Source: Toxonevra muliebris
Taxonomy: Eukaryota; Arthropoda; Insecta; Diptera; Pallopteridae
NCBI GenBank assembly: GCA_963691655.1
Contig: OY829328.1
Span: 7,716,204-7,780,203 of the forward strand
Length of the DNA: 64,000 nucleotides
Direction of reading: 5' to 3'
Position numbers and translations under genes: made by a program. The notes beneath the pieces were generated by a model. It did not search any database. It had not been told where the DNA came from and saw only the letters and a list, made by a program, of their open reading frames with translations. The stretch's first letter is position 1. Every line of letters begins with the position of its first letter. Positions 58,013 to 64,000 of this stretch are shown here, piece by piece.

Positions 58013-58371
58013 TGAGGTTAGGGACAACATGTATCATTCCCCGTGAAAAATAATATTGGATTCATATTCAGCGAAAAAAAATAAACGTAAAAAATTTTTA
58101 TCTGTTTTTTATGATGATTTGGGTAAACGTACGCTCGATAAAACTATTATTTTATGGTGAGGTGGTAGGCTTGCAGCCGCCATATTGGTCCGCCATTATG
58201 CAAAATCAAAAAAAGCTTTGTTGCATTTGAAACTAGAGATAATAAGCTTTTATTTGAGTTCAAACATGCTCTAAAATATCTTAACCAATTTTGGACAGGG
58301 AGAGGGGAGTCTCCCATATACATTTATATATGTATATATGTATACCCGCACTTCCACACGGAAGCACGTCT

Positions 58372-59050
58372 CTAACCACGGTTTCCGTCAGCAGTCCAGG
58401 TAATGTCTTTATTAAACCATTTGGTTCTCCGGATGAAGGTAAGAAGATCCGATAGTTCTACTTTCGTTATCTCTGTTAGACTATTGAAAAAGTGCGACCC
58501 CAAGCATTGGAGTTTGCTCATCTGCAGCCTTGAATATTGACATAGAAAATGAAGAATAGATTCTGTCTCTTTTTTATCATGACAACTTCTGCACAGTCCA
58601 CTCGTTAGAATACGCCGCCGTTGGAGCATTAGTGTAATAGCATAATGTCCAGTTATGACTCCTGTGAGCAGACGTACTGCAGATTTGTTGTGCCCTAAGA
58701 GGACATTTGCCCTCTTCCTATCAAACCTTGGCCATAAGGCCCGTGAAACTAGACAGTCATCTAGGTTAGTCCAAGCGTCATTTGACACCGTTATGATCTC
58801 TGACTGAACAACGCTGCAGCTGTCAAGAAGACGATACGACCGGCTTAGCTGCAGGTCTCCGAAATAGGGACCAGCTTTTGTTCCATTCTCCATCTTTGAG
58901 CCATCGGTAAAGATAGAAATACCATTAGGCATTACCTGTTACCGAACCCGACTCCCAGTCTTCCCTGGTTGGATATAGAGTTGGAATCCTAGTAATAAAA
59001 TCTAAATTTGAAGTCATATAATCCGTGGCCACATCTAAGTCACCTACGAT
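58372..59050 (-). pseudogene. RNase H/C-terminal fragment of a non-LTR retrotransposon, internally deleted
   Basis: A 186-codon minus-strand frame starts with NGISIFTDGSKMENGTKAG, the first catalytic box of RNase H (Asp in TDGSK). CSVVQSEIITV then holds the second catalytic residue (Glu). The frame jumps straight to WTNLDDCLVSRALWPRF, so the TDSQAA and PGH parts of the domain are deleted. It then continues through VRLLTGVITGHYAITLML and CRSCHDKKETESILHFLCQY, keeping C-x2-C-x10-H-x4-C, to FIRRTKWF. Upstream, in another frame, SNLDFITRIPTLYPTREDWE is the usual linker before this domain, so a frameshift lies near 58935. With two catalytic regions gone, no RNase H activity is expected. It differs in sequence from the 18053 family. 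Confidence 0.8.
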
Positions 59051-59224
59051 TTAATTTTGACTCCAACCTAACTTAACGTAAGACAATGGCTTGTTGTAAA
59101 GAAGATTTATTTTATATTCATAGTCAAAAATAAAGTATAGCTTAACTAAACTATACTTCAATGCCATAAGAAATATATGGCATTAAAGTTTTCATTATAA
59201 AGGAAAATTTTACAAAGTTATTAG

Positions 59225-59800
59225 ATTAGGTTAAGTTAAAGGGTAGTGCCCAGATGACCTGAGATTCCACGATACTAGAAATTTGTACATTATGATGTCA
59301 CTATATATGGTACCTTGAACACTTTCAACACTTTAAAATTCGTATATCTATATAACGAACCACCTAATGCTCTTGATGAACTTTAAAAAGTATGTTCGGC
59401 AGAATCTCCGCCAGTTCTCCGAACCATCTGTCTCATTATAAGCGGATTCAATGGTTAATAGTTTCAATTTCATATTAATTTTTGCAGCTTATGTAATAGA
59501 TTTGATGCTGCAACTTCAATCCTCAAGGTCATTGTACCAATGACGCAATATGCTATAAGTATTTCAGCTAGAATTCGAGCTTGTTTCTTCTCTAGCAGAA
59601 GGAAGCTATGTGGTCTTTTATTATCAAACTTGATTTCATTGTTCCTATGGGTATCTTTTCATACAAGTTAATTTCAAAATGCTAAGGCTGCTCTCATTCT
59701 TCTCCATGACTTTTGATGCATCGCAAAATACCCCAGATCCAGAGCCCTCTTCTGTTTTAGATATATGAGTATAGAATTGAAGATCGTTGCTGATAACAAT
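59225..59800 (-). pseudogene. Highly degenerate RNase H retrotransposon end with 3' tail
   Basis: The minus strand reads NDLQFYTHISKTEEGSGSGV near 59710-59780, matching the RNase H opening F-Y-T-D-G-S-K-T-E-x-G-x-G-x-G-V with the catalytic Asp changed to His. After stops come ILRHWYNDLEDC, AYNETDGSENWRRF and LKFIKSIRWF, which match in outline the C-terminal finger and F-I-x-x-x-x-W-F end. The terminus, GATTCCACGAT on the + strand preceded by AAGGGTAGTGCCCAG, abuts degenerate TTAGG units (59221-59238). It is a third, older family or copy. Confidence 0.55.
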
Positions 59801-62077
59801 CACCTAATCTTTCTATTATTGCCTGCTATTCTACCCAGCAGGCGTGAGGAGCAAGATAAGAAGTTTCTTGCTACTATCACTTAGAGGATGTTGCAGTCTG
59901 TTATTATCTTTATTTCTGTTATATACATATTGGATTGATGCGTTGCCAAAAAAGTTGTGCTTCCAAACCAGCGATTTTCTTAATCTTAAGTGCTGCCTAC
60001 TTGAGGTATTCATCTAGGAGTTAAAAATGGAATATCATTTTCAATACCCTCTGAGGTGTTTCGCTCAAAACTTCTGTGGGTAAAGAGTTATTAAGACAGT
60101 TTACAATTATATTTCTAAATATTTATAATATAATATAAAATATTAAAGTTTAATTTATTTAAAACTATTACAATTGCGCAGAATTTTGTTTGCTTGTATT
60201 TTTCTAAAAGTTTATAATGTTTTACAACATCCAAACTTCCCATCATTAACATATCACAGATTGTATACACCTTTATAAATGTGTAATATAAATTGAATTT
60301 TTTTCGTTACTAAAATTTCGGAAGAATTAGTTTTTTTTAACAATGTTGTAACAATTTCAGATGAACTAACAAAAACTTTTGTCAAATCATTCTATTTTTT
60401 AAATTTTCCTTTTTAAACAAATTACGACCACCGTGTTACCAAAACATTTCAAGCTTTTCTATAGAAATATTTTTGCTACCTTGTCTGTGTTTTTCTTTTC
60501 TTTTTTTTAAGTTAATTTGAAGTTGTTGTGTTTGTACAAAAGATTAAAACTCATTGATAAAATTGTATGCTCTTTTTTTTTTTTATTTTAAATTTCAAGT
60601 GAATCTTATTAATTTTAATAAATGTATTCTCAACGTAATCTGAAAAAGATGGAAAAGGTTTGCGACCTTTCTCTCTCGCTCTCTTTCTCGCTATTACATT
60701 AGCCAAAAACGCAGACCATTTATTTTTAATGAAAGACTTTTTCAATCTTTCTTACTCTTTCTGTTGGTTTTCTTCTTTTTGTTGTTGTTGTTATTATAAT
60801 AGTAATTTTGTAATATAAAAAAGATAATTTCTTTCATAAATTATTAGCTCAATTTACAATATTAAACGATTCTGTTGCTGTTGTTTGCTGTTGATCTGCT
60901 CCTCCAGTTGATTGGCTTCTGTTTAATAATTATGTAGATACTTAAGTATTGTGGTAATAATATTAGTAGTGATCTTGTTTGGTAGGGTATTGGTAGAAGC
61001 TAAGCTAGCATGTGGCGCCAACACTTTCAGTTCGATGAAGAAGATTCTTTGTTATATTTTGCATTTTACCTATTCCTATTTAAACGAATTATTTTTAGTG
61101 ATTATGTAATTTAACTGTAAAATAAATCAGAATTTCGTATATAGAATGTAATTGCCTCATGTGAGATTTACTAACTTACACACATACCAAGAAAAAAACA
61201 CGGAAAAGGAATGTCATCCGGGGAAAAATTTGACTCCTAATATTTATTTATTTCCTTTTTTGTAGATTCTTCCTCTTCGAATATCAACTAAATTCAAAAA
61301 CCCTCGATGAATGATTTGTTTCCTTTTTTGTTGTTTTCCCCTCGTCCTAGCAATAAAGATTTTAGAGTTAAAATAACCAGAAAATAAATCTTTGTACTTC
61401 TAGATGTCATCGTTTTAAAAACAATAGCATAATTCGTTTGTGTGCCAGCATAAATAAACTACTTAGAAAATCAAAGACCAATATTTCCCTTATATGTTTC
61501 TTTTGTCGATAATCGCAGTCCTGATTGATTGATTTATTCGTTGGTTTAAGTGGTGGTCTCTCTCCGCTCAGGGTGAGTTTCAATTGTGCAATTATATTAG
61601 TGGGTTCAGAACTAAATATTTCTTGTGATTTAAAAACAGTAACATTTTCCTAATCCTAATCTTGATAGACATTACAGTTCACAGAACTAGAGCTTACAAA
61701 TTGAAGAGTTTAGCTCTAGTTAGTTCGGGGTATTTAAAGAAGTAGTACTTTTTAAATTCCCTTTACCCATTTTGGTCACTTAAATGCCAAAGAAACAGTG
61801 AGCTAATTTTAACCTTAGAATTGCTGCGAACAGTTTGGATATTACGATATGTGCTGCTTGGCTTGACGTCGCTGTGTCGCGTGTATTTTAAAAGTTATAT
61901 CAGTTGAAAGTGAAAAATGACATAAATAAATCATTTCGTCATTATTTAGCCAAAAGCATATGTAATTTGAAAAATTAAACCAAATTCTAATTCTATCGCG
62001 TTAAAAAAATTGTCAGTGCATAATAAAAACTATTTTCTTTCGAATTGCATTGTGAATAATTTTCTAAAAAGCATTTA
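59801..62077. other. AT-rich non-coding stretch
   Basis: No gene supported. The part up to about 60010 may be further decayed retrotransposon sequence. Later parts hold a TCTCTCGCTCTCTTTCTCGC tract near 60670, GTTGTTGTTGTTATT near 60780, and GTTGCTGTTGTTTGCTGTTG near 60873. Confidence 0.55.
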
Positions 62078-63148
62078 CAGTCTTTTCAACAAGAGCGTGT
62101 TCGTCGTAATTGTACGAAAAAGTTTATGTATCAAGTTGGACTTTACTTTCAACATTCAACATTTCATTGCGAATGGCGCTGTTTAACCTTTCAAACAATC
62201 GCAATTACCATTGCGTTGTATAAGCAATTTTTTAAATCGTACTCCGTGTATGCAAGTTTTTAAGCTGCCATTCTTTGTTCACAGCCAAAGGAATACAAAA
62301 TGTCCTAGGAAGATGCTGCAAATATCTTGAGAAGTTAAAGGCATTCGTAAAGAAATGGAAACAGCTTTTTTTAAGACCCCAAAATGCTTACGACTTACCA
62401 AATCATTGTGCTTCTAGGGGAATATAACAGCAGCAGGATCCGGTGATAGTATGAGTTTTTGAAGCAAATTCTACCATTAACTTGAAGGAGCCCAACAAAA
62501 ACTGACGCTAAAGATCACTAATATATCCCTTAGTATAATCCAAAGTCGTTTAAATGAATTCCAAATTGAATTCTGAGCTACCATAACCATACCCTTACTG
62601 ACTGCAAAACAAACAAAAAATGTCAGGTGTGGATAATGATTGGATCGATGTGGCCTTTACGGACGAATCTTTTTTTGGATAGTAGGTACCATAAAACGAG
62701 CCTTGTCTATTAAGAACAGTAAAATGGTTCTTTAAGTGCTTTAAGAGGGCAGGACCCTAAACATCAAAGTCACTTGTGCAGTAAATGAAAAGAGGAAAAT
62801 TGGATAAGAATTTTGGACTACGCCTCTCAATCTTCAGATGCTAACCACATTGAAAGTTTTTGAGCAATTATTAAGTTTAAGATGAGCAGGAAAAATTCTA
62901 AGAGCATTGCCCAATTGAAACGACAGCTTAAGTCAAAATAGCGGTGTTTGCCGCAATCGTATACCGAAAAGCTAGAAATAACATGACCTCGCGTTATCAT
63001 GAAATTACTCAAAATTTTAGTAACTGGATACTATATTGATTTGTCAGCGCATTAGCCAATAAAATGTTTAAAATTAATGTTTGATATTTTTTTGATTGGG
63101 GTATTTTTTGAAGGTCTTAGGCCGTATACGTTCTTGTTGAAAAGACTG
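62078..63148 (+). pseudogene. Tc1/mariner element with dead transposase, copy B
   Basis: The left end TA-CAGTCTTTTCAACAAGAGCG and the right end CGTTCTTGTTGAAAAGACTG are inverted repeats. The right flank is TT rather than TA. Compared with copy A (35381-36570) it lies in the opposite orientation. It is 119 bases shorter overall, mainly from loss of the VKHPGKAYAW region. Surviving + strand pieces include the region of the first Asp (FTDES, 62655-62670) and GQDPKHQSHL near 62755, keeping the Asp of the second box. YASQSSDANHIES near 62820 keeps the Glu box that copy A lost, and KMSRKNSKSIAQLKRQ follows near 62880. Multiple stops and frameshifts remain. Confidence 0.83.
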
Positions 63149-63963
63149 TTGATGGTCAGGACCGCCTAGAGGCGGGAATCACTTTTTCGGCAGCACAGGT
63201 TAAAAACTACTTGTTTATTATTTTATTTTGAGGTCGAGAAGGGCGAAGCGCGCAATTGGACACACGGTTTATCAAGAACCGTTGAAAAAATATTTTCAGA
63301 TGTGCGATTAAATTGACTTCCTAAAGATCGATTTTTCCCCCCTTTTTAACCAGGTTCCCCCTTAATATCTAATATAAATTGCGTATGCCTCAATCAAGTG
63401 TTCCTAATCACTGTCTAAAAATACTATGATTTTTTAAGAACGTATTGGTAAACGTAAGATTTGTGAATATTTAAGAATGATTTTTTTTTTTATTTCATTA
63501 AAATCAAACAAAAACGAAAGGTTTCTACAAATGCAATCTCGATCTGTTGCTGTTGCTTATGCTGCCATAATAAAATTTTCTTTCTAAAACGAAATAGAAA
63601 TTCCTGTAGCTGCTGCTATTGCTGCTGTTGCTAGGGAAATAGAATCGGTATTTCAGCTTCCTCTGCCAAAGGATAAGCGCAATAAAATTGCGCTAGGAGA
63701 AAACATCAATTTAAAATTACATACCAACTTTGAACACAAAACTTAACAAAAAAAAAAAAGCAAAACTTGAAAGAAAAAAGTCTAAAAACATAAATTCTAC
63801 AAAATCAAATACTAAAATGCTACAAAAAGGCAAAACGTCTAAAATCGCATTCAGACTGCCAGCCAATACAAATTGTAGGTATGTATATACATACCTACAT
63901 AAATAAAATCGAATGAAGGTGAGCTGAACTAAAACTCTGAAGTTAACAATATTGGCAGCAGTG
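63149..63963. other. Non-coding stretch
   Basis: No gene supported. 63150-63300 is somewhat richer in GC but without a readable frame. Contains CTGCTGCTATTGCTGCTGTTGC near 63610 and ATGTATATACATACCTACAT-type simple sequence near 63883. Confidence 0.5.
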
Positions 63964-63984
63964 GCTGCTGCTGCTGCTGCTGCT
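63964..63984. repeat. (CTG)n microsatellite at the window edge
   Basis: Seven consecutive CTG triplets, continuing into CTATTGCTCTTGC. Such tracts encode Gln or Leu runs in fly genes, but no open frame supports a coding role here. Confidence 0.8.
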
Positions 63985-64000
63985 ATTGCTCTTGCAGATA

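Noticed and set aside
1..64000. CRISPR arrays, bacterial operons, promoters or terminators
   Set aside because: The sequence has eukaryotic retroelements and microsatellites throughout and no regularly spaced direct repeats with unique spacers.

Overview
The window is about 64 kb of AT-rich, non-coding eukaryotic DNA. It has the texture of a higher-fly genome: long homopolymer A/T runs, many ACATATGTATGT-type stretches, CAA/CTG triplet tracts, and pieces of Jockey-like and RNase H-bearing non-LTR retrotransposons and of Tc1/mariner and hAT transposons. A cyclorrhaphan fly, plausibly a tephritid fruit fly, is my inference; no host gene confirms it. I found no host protein-coding gene, rRNA or functional tRNA. 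The window reads best as a very long intron or an intergenic desert. Two acceptor/donor junctions of the recursive-splicing type on the + strand (11098/11099 and 28820/28821) lean towards intron of a + strand gene, but this is tentative.

Layout. 1-16.7 kb: mostly featureless AT-rich DNA, with a 12-bp minisatellite (108-147), a non-autonomous hAT element (1929-2715) sitting inside a degenerate TCTGATTTT/GGTTTGA minisatellite, a 131-bp TTAGG array (6177-6307) and one candidate ratchet splice site. 16.7-27.5 kb: a graveyard of non-LTR retrotransposons. It holds two C-terminal relics, a well-preserved RNase H plus zinc-finger end (18053-18880) with its 3' UTR and TTAGG-like tail, a reverse transcriptase relic with AYADD, a Jockey 3' piece, a second degenerate copy of the RNase H family, a 381-bp mariner MITE, and a cluster of 12 CGATA motifs. 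28.8-36.6 kb: a second candidate splice site, two inverted copies of a ~680-bp TA-flanked element, a foldback element split by an hAT insertion close to its very end, and a 1190-bp Tc1/mariner relic. 43-50 kb: an ORF1-like open frame with one stop and a tandem duplication, a MITE with near-perfect terminal repeats, a 223-bp tandem duplication and a Jockey RT relic. 53-63.1 kb: the second minisatellite, a retrotransposon 3' end with a TTAGG array, a long inverted repeat with ~220-bp arms, two more RNase H relics, and an inverted second copy of the mariner relic (62078-63148).

Nothing here forms a pathway. The connecting themes are: TTAGG-like repeats that repeatedly abut the 3' ends of non-LTR relics; nested insertions that give relative ages; long inverted repeats that could be transcribed as hairpins; and possible long-intron splicing signals. 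All coordinates and similarities were read by eye; family names are from remembered motifs, not searches.
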